Positions 1 to 11,207 of a stretch of DNA of 64,000 nucleotides are shown one piece after another. The notes below the pieces were generated by a model. The model saw only the letters and a list, made by a program, of their open reading frames with translations, was not told the DNA's origin and ran no database searches. Numbering within the stretch: the first letter of the stretch is position 1; each line of letters opens with the position of its first letter. The DNA is taken from NCBI GenBank assembly GCA_964036045.1, contig OZ038379.1:81075429-81139428 (forward strand), read 5' to 3'. The DNA comes from Eutreptiella sp. 'Long Island Sound 2002' (Eukaryota; Euglenozoa; Euglenophyceae; Eutreptiales; Eutreptiaceae). The position numbers and the translations under genes were made by a program.

Positions 1-888
1 TTTTGCAAACCAAACAATGGTTCCTTTGGTGTTTTTTGAGGCCCTGTATTTTGGGCACTTTGTGTTGTTTTATACCCTGCAACTTGAGCCGCCTAAGTCA
101 TTGTTAGGCCTGAACCTAAAGTCGCAGACAAGCGCAACAGGAGCACACTCCAAATAAGGGTTGCGCAAGCGTAAACGGCTCGAGAAAAAGAAGGTGTTGA
201 ACGTTTTTAAAGGAAATTTTTGAACAGTTGCATCAAAAAATTTATAAACTTTAGGAAAAAGCATTGAACAGAAACCCACACAACAGAGCAGGTGGACAAC
301 CCACCTCTCAGGTATGTTAGTGTCATGTCACACGCATGCATTGCGTCCATAGTGGTAGTTTCGTTGAAATGCTAGGGTTGTCACCGCTGCGTCCGTTGGG
401 GGTTCGGGCGTTCACTTCCTTTGCTCTGCACGGGTCAAAACTGTAGTGAAAGTTATGTGAAACAAATGGAGCACACAGCGCGCACGTAGGTTTAGTGAAT
501 GCGCTGTGTTCGCGATGCATGTGCCTAATCTAGGCATTCACACATACTGGCGCTTTCCCTGTGTCCCAATCCACACTTCTCTTCTCTTCACAGGTCAGAA
601 AGGAAAGTGCTTGCTCCTGTTCGTGTTGCGGTAGCGCTAAAATGGGGTTGCTTAAAACGCTTAGCCTTGTTTTGCGCCGTGCAGTTGCTCGCCATTCCCT
701 TCCTACTTCTGCAGGAAACAGGGTAAGAAGGGCATGCATGACACACAATGCATTAATCGCTTAGAGTTGTTTATAACTCGCCGTAGGGTTGTTTAAACAG
801 TTAGGGCTGTCCTTGCGTTCGTCTTCCCTTCGGCATTCACATGGTGTGTGGTGAGTAAGGTAGGTAAGTTGAGGAGGAGCTCACCTCC
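1..888 (-). other. Distal 3' untranslated region of Gy-2
   Basis: The reverse complement matches about 9495-10165, the 3' untranslated region of Gy-1, including a shared TATAAA-like stretch and the block around GCCGTTTACGC. Before Gy-1 inserted it was continuous with 11203-12340. No coding potential is evident; the short open frames here are not gene-like. Confidence 0.8.
884..888. repeat. Target site duplication CCTCC, left of Gy-1
   Basis: The five bases before the 5' LTR are repeated at 11203-11207 directly after the 3' LTR. Confidence 0.8.
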
Positions 889-1596
889 AGTAAGAAAAAG
901 TCACTGCCATGGCTTTCTCGGAGGGCTTGATCCAGGCCAAGCCCCCCTCAAAACCCTTTTGTTGATGCTAAGACTAACTTAAGTATTTTTATCTATCTTT
1001 TGAAGCCCAAAGTACACTTTCTCAAAGTAACTAGGGTTGTGACCCTAGCTCCCCATGAAGTTCACCCCTACCACTCAACTGAGCGGAGGTACCTTCCTTC
1101 ATGGAGGATATACCGGAAAAAAAAGGCATTACATGCTTTAGGCCTTTGAGGCTAAGCCTAGTGGTCTTCCACCCCAAGACCCCTATACTCAATTGTTTCT
1201 GCCACTTATTGTGGTCCTACGTTGTACATGTTTCTGAATTCAGTTGCTTGGCCGAGTCATTTTCTGTGTTGGCCTGACATCTATGCCCCACATTCCTAAC
1301 CAGCACCATTACACCCAAAAGAGTGCACATGAAGTGCATAATGCTATCTAGGAGGCCTGAGTCAGTCCAATTTTCATATACAATCTTTTGTATTATCCAT
1401 TTGTGATTGAATCTTTGTGTATAAAGCTGCATTGTCTATCTGCAGCCCTTCTGTGTTACACTGGATTCCAAAACCAATCATTGATTCGATCCACATCCTG
1501 TTCTTGCTCTACTTGCTGCTTTGGTTTGGGTTTTCAACTACAAAACCTGCAGGATTTCATCAACATATGTAGGGCATAAATCAAGGACATCTTTCC
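889..1596 (+). repeat. Gy-1 5' LTR
   Basis: 708 bp, repeated at 10694-11202 (same orientation, 0.2 kb deleted) and, more diverged, at 23508-24261 (inverted, Gy-2). It starts AGTAAG and ends with a degenerate CTTTCC just before the primer binding site. The ends are AG...CT in the better preserved copies, not the usual TG...CA. Confidence 0.85.
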
Positions 1597-1608
1597 GCTA
1601 GCAGAAAC
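1597..1608 (+). promoter_or_regulatory. Decayed tRNA primer binding site of Gy-1
   Basis: GCTAGCAGAAAC aligns with the intact site of Gy-2 and Gy-3 (TGGTAGCAGAGG) directly after the LTR end. It would pair with the 3' end of initiator Met tRNA; two to three positions have mutated. Confidence 0.6.
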
Positions 1609-1678
1609 AGTCCCTTGTGACCTTTTGAACCGACCCTGAGAAGAAGTGCAGCACACAAAGCTCAACAACAAGTTCATC

Positions 1679-2493
1679 ATGTCCACGCCAAGCGTCAGGA
1701 CCTGGCCCATCAGAACTGTCCAAGTGCAAATGGGCAGCATGGCCCACCCTATGAGTGAACCACCTTACCGAGCTCCACAACATCTCAGTGGCGCATCTGG
1801 GTCCCAAGGAGATCCCGAACGCAGAAGCTCGGAAGAAAATAAAGGCCTTACAACCGAGGCCTTAGCGGCCCACGGTGGAGACAGCCTCAGTCATCTCCAC
1901 AGACGAGTAGCAGCCTCAGTATCCCGATCCAACTGTCCGGCTTCATCCTCAACAGCGATTGAAGGACCTTAGGAGTATGAGGAACTGAGGAACAAAATGG
2001 ATGAATACATCCTCCATGAGGAGTACTACAAATCCATTCGTGGAGAATTTGGAGTGGAGCCATTGGCAGTACATGGATCCAGACCACGTACAGACCTAGG
2101 GTCCTACACGCACTCTGGCCCGCCGTCCGACAGAGCCGAGACAGCATCCGTGCCAAGACGACCGAGACCCGAGTATCCAAGAGCATGTTGTCCAACCCCA
2201 GGGGCTCCTGAAGTGGGCCCGACTCGAGTCCAGGAACAACATCATCCAAGGCCAACCTACGTTGCCTGGATCATACGGCCGAACTGCTGGCCAAACTCCT
2301 GTCTGGATCAGAGGATCCAGATGTGACGGCCCTATCGGAGGCCATTAAGGCAAAACTGGGTATTACAGAACCCTTACCCAAGCCAGAGTTGTCCTCCCTC
2401 TCTACGGACTGAGTACCCTGGCCGAAGATCTTAAGAGATCAAGGGTTTCAAGGCTGTTGCCTAAGGTCACCTGCCCCAGCCCGTTTCACCCCC
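1679..2493 (+). pseudogene. gag: Gy-1 gag, N-terminal part, broken
   Basis: Weakly conserved, frame-shifted counterpart of the Gy-2 Gag N-terminus (22576-23181). The clearest stretch is near 2270-2395, where a frame reads AELLAKLLSG...EDPDVTALSEAIKAKLG, matching MELLSWVLGAGDEDPNLSAL of Gy-2. Stops occur throughout. The region would encode a proline- and serine-rich leader of the structural protein that packages the element RNA. Confidence 0.55.
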
Positions 2494-3878
2494 GTGCCAG
2501 GACAGTGCCCATGGCTGACCTACGGGACGGGCCTGTCAAAAGAGATTGAGAAAAGAGGGCTGTCAGCTCTGGCACCTCTTGCCGGGGTGTCGCCTTCAGG
2601 CCTAACTCCGGGGGGTGGAAAGACGGGCAGACCTATTGCCCAGGCGAACATCCAGCTGGAACTGCCGGAGTTCGACCCCAAAAATCTGCCCGAATGGGCA
2701 GAAGAATTTGCTGAGTTCCTTTTGCTGACTGGTCATTCCCATGTGAATGTGGCCACCAAATGCTCACTGCCGAAACGCTCATGCAAAAAGAAAATTTTGC
2801 AAAAACAGGTGAAACAGATCGTGAAAACCTGTTCTACCTGGGCAGAGGTACTCCTGAGGTTGGAGAAAACATTCCCAGTCTATGAGACTGACCTCAGCGT
2901 GCGCACACAGATCGAGCAGCTACCTATGCCCCCTGAGTTTCCATCCGCTGCGCGAACTTCTGAATATGTGTACAACTTGGAGTACCTGTTTTCGAGGATG
3001 AAGGTGGGCTCCTACAGAGCCATACAGCCCCACCTGTGGCTCATGATCAAGATCCCCCTACGTACGTGGGATGATTGCCGCTCTACCTCTGAGAGGAAGA
3101 GCAGGACCCACTCGTACGATGAACCTGTGGACCTCTTGATTGAGCTAGCTCTTGAGAGAGAGAATGACTCCCACATAGAGAAATTTCTCAAGAAGCATTT
3201 GGGTCGAGGTGGTACCCCTACCCCCGAACGTGGCGAAGGAAAAGGGCCTAAAAATCCCGCTGGCCCCAACCAGGGAGGTGGTAAAGGGAGGGGTCACCTA
3301 CGTGCCATGAATGAGGCTAAACCTGATGCAGGTACACCCCCCCTGCTCTACTGCAAACCTGTCAATGACAAGGGGGGACCTTGTCATGCCTCTGACTGCG
3401 ATCTCCGCAGTGGCTGTATGCTGCAGATGAAACGACAGCAGCATACCAAGGATGGGAAACGTGTGACCCATCAGGACCATTTCAGGTGTACCATCACCTG
3501 TGGTTATTGTGGCAAACGTCGTCGCTACGAGGACAAATGCCACATAAAGAGACGTGAGAGTGACAAACTCAAGCGTCAGGAGGCAGAACGCCAGAAGACC
3601 CAAACACCCACCAGAAATCCTCCGAATGGGGATAAAGGTGGTAAAGGAGGTGGCAAGGGGGGTGGCAAAAAAGGACCCCCTAACCCCGAGAGGCGCTCAT
3701 CAGCGCTACAGCCACTCCTGCTGCTACACCCGCTCCTGCCGCGGGTGACCCCAAGAAGCGCCCCCAAGGGGATAACGCTACCCCTGAGGGGAATGATTCC
3801 AAGAAGAGGCACTTGGCCTGGATGGCCAGGTCCCTCATTGCTGCAGGGGTGGATGTCAAGTTCCCTGATGAGGAGTAG
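2494..3878 (+). pseudogene. gag: Gy-1 gag: capsid and nucleocapsid region, one frameshift
   Basis: An open frame of about 400 codons holds a capsid-like region, including a segment starting LPEFDPKNLPEWAEEF and helix-rich sequence up to about residue 250. A lysine- and glycine-rich nucleocapsid follows. The zinc knuckle CGYCGKRRRYEDKC (about residues 335-348) has Arg where Gy-2 keeps the His of CX2CX4HX4C, so metal binding is probably lost. Near 3690, in a G- and A-rich run, the correct frame moves to the one ending DVKFPDEE and UAG at 3876-3878; Gy-2 ends FDEEG-UAG. The product would be the structural Gag protein. Confidence 0.75.
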
Positions 3879-3950
3879 GGGGGCGGCTCCGAAGAGGAGG
3901 ACTTGGTTTTCTGGATCCTCGTGAAAATCGGGGATCAGGTTCTTTGAGCG

Positions 3951-4592
3951 GTGCTTGACACCGGTGCAACACTTTCCATAGTCGCCCGGCGCTTGCTAAA
4001 GACTTTCAAGAAAACTAAGACCGTGGCCATAAGGGTAGGGGATGGGTGTACCATCCATTCCTTGGGGGGGGTCGATATGACTATATGTCTGGGCGACGAA
4101 ACCGTGGCTCAACACTGCAGAGTGCTGGACACCGATGCCTTTGACATCGTCAGTGGCACCGACTTCCTACGAAGAAACCCCCAGGTAAAAATGCTGTCTT
4201 ACCAGCGCCCCTATTCTTTGCACTGCGACTTTGGCAGTGGGCTATTCTCCGTACCTTTGGAGCTGTCGGGACGAAAAGAGTCTGGGCTGCGCTATGCATC
4301 CAAGACTAACTATCGTACTGAAAACTACCAATTGGCCCGTCACAATCTTGAAAATGGACTGGCGGCCCTTCAGGTAAACCTGGATGGGATCCAGGTGGAA
4401 TTGTTTGCGAGCCAACAACAGAACATCATGCAGTTGTACTGCTCGAAACAACTGAACAATGCTTTGCATTTCTTCTGGAAAGCAATGGGCCTAGCGTATG
4501 CTAACCCTCCCCTCTCCCTGCTCGCGAAGGTTCTAACAAAAATCGCTTATCAGGGAGGAAGGGTTGTCATGTACACCCCTGACTGGGGCTGA
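3951..4592 (+). pseudogene. pol: Gy-1 pol: aspartic protease region
   Basis: A retropepsin-like domain starts VLDTGATLSIVARRLL (catalytic Asp in DTGA) and has the later block VSGTDFLRRNPQV, the place of the usual ILG(M/T)D(F/W)L motif. It would cleave the Gag-Pol precursor. The frame is the same as the corrected end of gag, with UAG at 3876 and a second stop (UGA) just before AVLDTGA. After the protease, about 110 residues of spacer follow (LEN...QVNLDGIQVELF) before UGA at 4590-4592, where Gy-2 has a sense codon. Confidence 0.8.
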
Positions 4593-5594
4593 TCTGGTGA
4601 ACATGCTTACTGGCGCCGTATGCTAGATCGAATGACCGTGGGAAGAGTGCAACTCCCAGACAGCCCCATCTATGTGCTTGAGGACTCAGACACAGCTATG
4701 CAGGCCCCTCAGTGGGCCAGTTTCTTGTCCATCGTCGATGGATCTCTCAATCCTGTACCCCTGTGTGACCTAGACCAGGTGCTACTGAAAGAGGTCATGG
4801 CCGAAAATCGTGGCTTGACCCTTTATGATCTCAAAAATCCATCTCCTGAGCACCTATCTGCCACACCTACAGGGTGTGAGTCTCCCAATGACTATCTGGA
4901 ACCTGCAGCTGTTAAAGAGGATGCTGACGACCAACTGTCTGAAATCGCCAGCACAACTCCTCCTGTTGATCCCAGCTGCGTTGACCTAAAACATAGTGCC
5001 TTCCTGGCCCAGCTGTTGCTGGAGGACGTAGATCTAGAGTCAACCTCTGAACCTGCTTCTCCTGTTGGGAAGCCAGTGCTACACATGCAGCCTATGCACA
5101 CAGGTGAACCCGTAGCCCAGAGTGCTGATGCTCTGGCGCGGCCTGCTGCTAATAACATGCCATTGTCTGAGCATGACACTCAGCAGCTCCGACGGCTGTT
5201 GTACCTGAATGCCGAAGGTTTTGAGCGCCAAGAGCGGCTGCAATACCTCAGACAGACCTGGGAATCCTCCATCTGGTCTGAGGAGGACGATGAGACCTAT
5301 ACGCTGCCTGATCCTGAGATACCGCTAGTGTATTCTCTGCACTATGGGCAGGAATGTCCCCCTGAGTGGGACGATGGTTCTGTGCCTGCCGAAACTGCTG
5401 ATCGGCAGAAAGAGAAAGGACATGGAAAGAGCAACCTCCATGCCGAGGAGGATTTCCTTCAGAAACTTGAGAGTCGTAACCTTGACCCCCGCTTGAAGAA
5501 ACTGCTGATAACGTATGAGGAGGTGTTTGGTGCCTTGCCGCCTCCCCTTTCTGTTAAGAAACTGGTCCAGATGGACCTGAAATTGAAACCATAA
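4593..5594 (+). pseudogene. pol: Gy-1 pol: spacer between protease and reverse transcriptase
   Basis: Same frame as the protease. It contains GEHAYWRRMLDRMTVGR and an acidic middle part, and ends in the block HAEEDFLQKLESRNLDP...LLITYEEVFG, the segment just upstream of gypsy reverse transcriptases. I see no catalytic motif of a known enzyme. A UAA at 5592-5594 interrupts it. The matching Gy-2 region is where the DNA transposon inserted. Confidence 0.65.
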
Positions 5595-6500
5595 TTTGAA
5601 AAGACGCGAGTGAGGCGTCGTCCCTATCCCGCTTCACAGGAACAGGTTGAAGAAATCGAGCGCCAGATCCAGGAATGCATTGATGCTGGCCTCGTTGAAG
5701 AGTATAAGCAGGGGGACTACCCCCATCACTGCAGTCCCTGTTTCCTTGTTGCCAAACCATGGTCGACTGCCCTACGTCTGGTTGTAGACTATGGTGAGGT
5801 CAACAAGAAAACCCAGAACCACTCAGGGAGTATTCGTAACATGGAAGATACCCTGGAGCGTATTGCCAAATGCAGGTACAAGACCAAAATGGAGAAACGC
5901 TCTTGTTTCTGGCAGGTGGACCTAACCGCCTCAGCTCAGGGGCTGTTGGCTTTTATAACCCTTAAGGGCTGTGTCTTCAAGTGGAAGGTTATGCCTTTCG
6001 GGTTGGCTAATGCCCCAGCGCTCTTCCAGGAGCTTATGAACAAAATCTTGTACATACTGAGGCGCAGGCCTCTAGTACAGGAGTTGATTTCTCGGCGTGC
6101 AGAAATGGAGGCTCACATCGACGACGTGAGTTTAGGTACTAATACCAAAGAGGACCATGTCCTTCTCCTCCGTGAATTTTTCATTGTCTGTCAATAAAAC
6201 CATCTCCGAATCAAACTGGAAAAATGTGAGTTTATGAAAGAGGAGATGGAGTATTTGGGTTTCGACGTGGGGTATGGCTGGTGGAAACCAGCCGCGTCTA
6301 AGATGCAGCCCCTACAGGACATGCAGATTCGTGCTGACCCTAAGAAGGGTCTACACGACGTGAGGAGTTTTGTGGGCGCCTGTAATTTCTATCGGTGTCA
6401 CATCCACAATTTTACTTACTCCTCTGCACCCCTCACTGACCTAATCAAGAAAAGTACTCCCTGGAGGTGGACCGCCAGAGAGGAAGAGTGTTTCCAGGAG
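5595..6500 (+). pseudogene. pol: Gy-1 pol: reverse transcriptase
   Basis: The RNA-dependent DNA polymerase domain shows, in order, GLVEEYKQGDYPHHCSPCFLV, LRLVVDYGEVNKK, FWQVDLT (first catalytic Asp), MPFGLANAPALFQELMN and AHIDDVSLGT (catalytic Asp pair), followed by KEEMEYLGFDVG and FVGACNFYR. The usual Tyr of the YxDD box is His, and Gy-2 has the same AHIDD, so this is a family trait. A UAA at 6195-6197 replaces a Gly codon of Gy-2. Known role: copying element RNA into DNA in virus-like particles. Confidence 0.85.
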
Positions 6501-7997
6501 TTGAAGAAGAAGATTGCCTCCTCCAACTGCCTGGGAGTACCCCGCCCTGAGGGCGAGATAGTCCGGATCACTGATGCCAGTGATGTGGGGGGGGGGGGTA
6601 CGATCTACCAATGGCAAGAGGTTAACCCCGCTGAACTAACCCACTGCCATTATCTTACTACTGGACTGAAACGTGATGGTTCGTTGAAACATGACTATCC
6701 TACCAGTGAGTGGCGAGTGGTGCCACTGGGACACTGGAATTGGAAATGGAATCAAGCGCGTTCCAATTACAGCACCTATGACCAGGAACTCCTGGCCGGT
6801 ATGTTGGTGCTATCGTCACAATCCCGACTCCTCGGATCTAACCCTATTGTTTGGCTGTGTGACCAGGAGCCTGTGAAGTCTTTTCAGAAGGGCCCACCAC
6901 CAGAGAAAGCGAAGCTAAAACGGTGGTTGACTTACCTGAGCCAGTTCAGGCTGACAGTGCATCATATCCCCGGGATAAAGAATGAACTTTCTGACTATAT
7001 ATCGCGCAACAACTTCGATGCATTTATTGGTGAGAGCTCTGAGGCGCTCGCCAAAGAGGCTTTCCAGCGTATGGATGTCCAGCTTGACCTGTCCATGCGC
7101 ACTGCTGGAATCCTGGAGGGTTGGAGTCTAACCGACTATCAGTCAGAGTATGAAGAAATTCTCCAAACCCTCAGCACTGGTCTCGAACCCCGTGTCATTG
7201 ACGGGCACCAGTGGTATAAAAACAATCAGTACCTCTTCTACGAGGACCGAGTTGTGGTGCCTGAGGCACAACTGGAGGGGTGCCTACAGTGGTCCCATCT
7301 CAGTTCTGGTCACACTGGCGCTAATCGCTCAGTGGACTTCTTCCGTGAGTGTTTCTACTGTAGTCTAACCCTGACTGAACTGAGGTCGCGTATGCAGACC
7401 ATTGTGGATGCTTGTGGCTGTCATGCCAGCAAGCAGAGCGACAGTAGGGATAGGGGCCTGATCTCCAGCTTACCCATACCCTATTGTGCTAACTCTCTTC
7501 TCTACGTGGATTTCATCCACGGCCTACCACGCTTTGGCGGCTATGATAGTTGCCTCGTGGTGGCCTGTGGTCTATCTCGCTTCACCCGTGTGTTCCCTTG
7601 CAATAAGAAAATCACAGGTGAGCAGACTGTGAAAATGTTGGTCGAACAATGGTTCGAACCCTATGGAGCACTTAAGCAGGTGCACTCTGATGAGGATGTA
7701 AGCATCCGCAGTGAGACTGGGTGGTACAAACGAGTGCTAAATGCCCTCAGCGTGGAGGTAACCACAGGTGTGCCCTATACACACACGTCTAACCCGCTCT
7801 GTGAGAAACAGAACCGTGTGGTGGAGCAAAACTTAAGAATCCTGATGAAACAGGAGCGCACCAAGGACTGGGTACGCCTAGTGCCCTGGGCAGTGCTGAC
7901 CATGAACTCACAGCAGAGCTCTTCTACGGGTTTCACCCCCCAAACAACTCTTCCATGGAGGACGACCTGCTTAGTTGTTCAAAACCCCCTTTCCTGA
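6501..7997 (+). pseudogene. pol: Gy-1 pol: RNase H and integrase core
   Basis: RNase H motifs are RITDASDVGGGG, YDQELLAGMLVL and LCDQEPVKSF. The integrase N-terminal zinc-binding region follows (HLSSGHTGANRSVDFF and ACGCHASKQSD). The integrase core has the acidic triad in LLYVDFIHGLP, VHSDEDVSIRS and CEKQNRVVEQN. The frame is open for 587 codons from 6234 and then shifts near 7975. It would insert the DNA copy into the genome. The region is colinear with 13508-15100 of Gy-2. Confidence 0.85.
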
Positions 7998-8683
7998 GGA
8001 CTTCAAGAGCCCTGTGGGAGATTGGCTGGAACACAAGCAGTCTCTGGCTGACCAGGCTGGTACTAACCTGAGACACATTCGTGACCGTGAACTGAGCCGA
8101 CCGAACCGCCTACGGCGACTTCCCAGCTTCAAAGTTGGTGGCCTTGTTTTGGTACACCATTCACGCCTACCCTTCTGGCCACGTAACTGCCTACAGGGTC
8201 CCTTATTTTGGACCCTATCGTATCATCGGGATAGATGCATCCAGGATCCATGTCAGGTGCAGTCCACGTCTAGGTGGTGAACTGCTGTGTGCACCTAAAC
8301 AGTTGAGGCACTATCACTCCCCTGACGACTTGTCTTGGGATGAGTGGCACTCCAGCGACAGTGAGGTCGAGCTTGTAGACCTAGAGAACGCTGCCAGTCC
8401 AGAGGAGGCAGACGAACTCGACGAGATGACTACCGATGATATGGCAGTCGATGGTTACTACGTGGTTGGAGGTATTGCTTGCCACGAGTATAAACACGGC
8501 TGGAAATTCCTAACCCTGTGGGATGGCTATGGGTTATCTGAGGCTACCTAGGAACCTATGTCAGCCTTCATACAACCAGACGGGATTATCAACCCTATCT
8601 CCCGCACGTACCTCGTTGAGAACAACGAGGGGCAGCTCCTAACCCGTGCTGAGACTATGTCCCAGCGTAAGAAGCGAAACTAA
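7975..8683 (+). pseudogene. pol: Gy-1 pol: integrase C-terminus and chromodomain-like tail
   Basis: Two frames must be joined near 8190. The first has the integrase end (HIRDRELSRPNRLRRLPSF, KVGGLVLVHH); the second has VPYFGPYRIIGIDASRIHV, equivalent to the GPY/F module. An acidic linker leads to DGYYVVGGIACHEYKHGWKF, then LTLWDGYGLSEAT, UAG (8549-8551), EPMSAFIQPDG. This fits a chromodomain with the stop in place of the conserved Trp of the WEP box. Such tails target integration to particular chromatin in chromoviruses. The final stop is at 8681-8683. Confidence 0.7.
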
Positions 8684-10684
8684 TTTCCCTGTGTCAGTCT
8701 ACTGACAGGTGCTGAGCACTACACTGACCCTGTCTGTGCCCTGCAGACCCATGCCTTGTTGACCACGTGTTGCATGGGGACTGCCTTAATGTAATGACCT
8801 TGGGGAGCCAACGAAGAACGGTGGCTTACTACACCAGGGGGGAATGAGGAGCAAGGTGTTATGAGGCAAGGTGTGTCTTCACTCCTTGGGGACAAGCGAG
8901 CCCACAGTTTGGACCCCTGACTGGTCCAGACCCATGGGGTTTTACCCTTCCTTACAGGGTTTACCATACCCCTATGTGTGCTACGTATGTCTGTGTGTGT
9001 CTCACTTCTCTCCCCGGCGTGGCTCCCGGAGACCGGGCTTCGCTGACGTCGGACCGAAGGTCCTAATCAGGTACTATTACCACTCCTATGGCGCCCAATT
9101 TCTGTGCTGGCGCCTATCCTTGTGTGATCAGCGCCCCTGTTTTGCTGGGGCAGAAAAATGGGTAGCCGTTAAAGGCAGCTGCTGCGTGCACCAAACATGC
9201 TGAACCTCTCCCACCTGTACAACAGAGGCAAATGAAGGGGTGTTTTCGGCGGAGGAACCAAGCCACACTCCACGTATTATACGCTTCTCAGTGTGACCTA
9301 TAACACACTGTCCGCAAACATGCCGTGTCAAGCAAGCGTTAAGAGACTCCTCAGGTTCGCTTAAAGAACGTACCGAGGAGCCTCTGGGTAACCTAAACAA
9401 GGTTTACCGTGCGCATTTCACGTGGCCTACCCTTTAATGTATCGTGTGCACGCATGCAGGGACGGGAGGCAGAACGATTTCAATACTGACTCAACCAGGA
9501 GGTGAGCTCCTCCCCGGCTAACCTACCCTACTCACCATGCATCGTGTGAATGCCGAAGTGAAGCAAACACAAAACAACCCTATTGTGAGTTTTAAACAAG
9601 CCTAAGCGTTTTGAGCAACCCTACTTTAACACTACGGCTGCACACGAACAAACACTTTTTTTTTTAACCTGTGAAGAGAGAACAAGGATGAATTAGGGTA
9701 CAGGGAAAGCGTCACAGCGTGTGAATGCCTCGATTAGGCACATGCATCGCGAGCACAGCGCATATTCTAACACTACGTGCGCGCTGCGTGCTCCATTCGC
9801 ATCGCATACCTTTCATTCGTGTTTTGACCTGTGCAGAGCACGAGAGAGGAACACCCGAACCCCGAACGAACACAGCGTTGACAACCCTAACGTTTTTACG
9901 ACGCAACCAACACGAACGCAATGCGTGCCTCTGAGATGACACTGGTGGGTTGTTGACCTGCTCTGTGGTGTGGGTTGAATTTGAATACCTTTCTCTGAAG
10001 TTTATAAAAACTTTGATGCAACTGTGCACAAATTTCTTTTTGAACTTTAAAAACTACGGCTCATACCTTCTTTTTCAAAAGCCGTTTACGCCTGCGCAAC
10101 CTTGTTCTTTAAGTCCGCTACCTTTGCGCTTGTCTGAGACTTTGAGTTATGTGTAAAAATGACGATTTCCCGCGTGGTTTCGTTGATTTTTAACGATTTC
10201 ACTTGCTAAATCGGAACCCCTTCCGCTAAACCGCAGGAATCACTCCCTGTTGGTTACATTTTCTATTTTTTCTCAGCTCCTGGAGATTTTCTGTCCTCCA
10301 TTGGGAGTAATGCTCCGCCCTCGCCCTTGGTCAGGACGTTTACTAAAACGCTGTTTATAAAGCGATAGCCGTCCGCATTAGAGCGTTCGACTGTACCCTG
10401 GTGGGCAAGCATATGTGCTCTAGAGAGGGAGTCCTGGGTTCAAACCCCACTACCCCCAAACTTTTTCCAAACGTTTTCGTCGCACACCAGCGACTTTTGA
10501 GGAATGCCCGGTCGAAGGGACACCATTCACAGTACATTACACTGTTTTCCGAGGGTACCTACAGTGTGATAGGCTTCTATGAACTGATGAGGATGTTTTT
10601 GGTAAGTGTAATGCATTTTTCGAGGTAATTGTGGGAATATTTGAGCCTTTTTCCTTGGTCCTACTAGCTTAGCTAACTAGTACT
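8684..10684 (+). other. Gy-1 3' untranslated region
   Basis: About 2 kb without a credible gene. Its first part (8690-9495) matches 12340-11208 of Gy-2 and its second part (9495-10165) matches the inverted 888-95, both on the Gy-2 strand. The only other structure noted is a tRNA-like segment at about 10373-10466. A purine tract near 8835 (CCAGGGGGGAATGAGG) resembles a second, central polypurine tract. Confidence 0.75.
10373..10466 (+). other. tRNA-like segment with an RNA polymerase III B-box-like motif
   Basis: GGGTTCAAACCCCA gives a TψC-arm-like stem-loop, preceded by an A-box-like TTAGAGCGTTCGAC about 55 bases upstream. The acceptor stem does not close, so it is not a functional tRNA. It may be a degenerate tRNA-derived SINE, or chance. 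Confidence 0.25.
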
Positions 10685-10693
10685 CCAGGGGGG
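10685..10693 (+). promoter_or_regulatory. Polypurine tract of Gy-1
   Basis: CCAGGGGGG lies directly before the 3' LTR, the position where RNase H leaves the primer for plus-strand synthesis. Confidence 0.7.
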
Positions 10694-11202
10694 AGTAAGA
10701 TAAAGTCACTGCCATGTCTTTCTTGGAGGGCTTGATCCAGGCCAAGCCCCCCTTAAAACCCTTTTGTTGATGCTAAGACTAACTTAAGTATTTTTATCTC
10801 ACTCTTGAAGCCCAAAGTACACTTTCTCAAAGTAACTAGGGTTGTGACCCTAGCCCCCCATGAAGTTCACCCCTACCACTCAACTGAGCGGAGGTACCTT
10901 CCTTCATGGAGGATATACCGAAAAAAAATAGGCATTACATGCTTTAGGCCTTGGAGGTTAAGCCTAGTGGTCTCCCACCCCAAGACCCCTATACTCAATT
11001 GTTTCTACCACTTATTGTGGTCCTACCTTGTAACTGTTTCTGAATTCAGTTGCTTGGCAAAGTCATTTTCTGTGTTGGCCTGACATCCTTGCCCCACATT
11101 CCTAACCAGCACCAATACTTGCTGCTTTGATTTGGGTTTTCAACTACAAAACCTGCAGGATTTCATCAAAATATCTAGGGCATAAATCAAGGACATCTTT
11201 CT
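10694..11202 (+). repeat. Gy-1 3' LTR
   Basis: 509 bp matching 889-1596, with about 0.2 kb missing between the blocks ACCAGCACCA and CTTGCTGCTTT. It starts AGTAAG and ends CTTTCT, followed by CCTCC. Confidence 0.85.
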
Positions 11203-11207
11203 CCTCC
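11203..11207. repeat. Target site duplication CCTCC, right of Gy-1
   Basis: Repeats 884-888. After it, Gy-2 sequence resumes. Confidence 0.8.

Larger units (their letters stand above)
889..11202 (+). mobile_element. Gy-1: full-length Ty3/gypsy-type LTR retrotransposon inserted in Gy-2
   Basis: A 10.3-kb element with both LTRs (889-1596 and 10694-11202), a decayed primer binding site, gag-pol, a 2-kb 3' untranslated region and a polypurine tract. It is flanked by the 5-bp direct repeat CCTCC (884-888 and 11203-11207), the usual size for gypsy integrases. It belongs to the same family as Gy-2 but lies in opposite orientation inside the Gy-2 3' region. The two LTRs differ by many substitutions and a 0.2-kb deletion, and pol has several stops, so the insertion is old and inactive. 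Confidence 0.88.

Noticed and set aside
8820-8850. Purine tract near 8835 as the true 3' polypurine tract of Gy-1
   Set aside because: The sequence after it does not match the 5' LTR, whereas the tract at 10685 is followed directly by the LTR copy. It may be a central tract, but this cannot be shown here.
1-10165. Inverted repeat 1-888 / 9495-10165 as terminal inverted repeats of one 10-kb DNA transposon
   Set aside because: It is fully explained by Gy-1 lying in opposite orientation within Gy-2; the LTRs, primer binding site, polypurine tract and CCTCC duplication place the real element ends at 889 and 11202.
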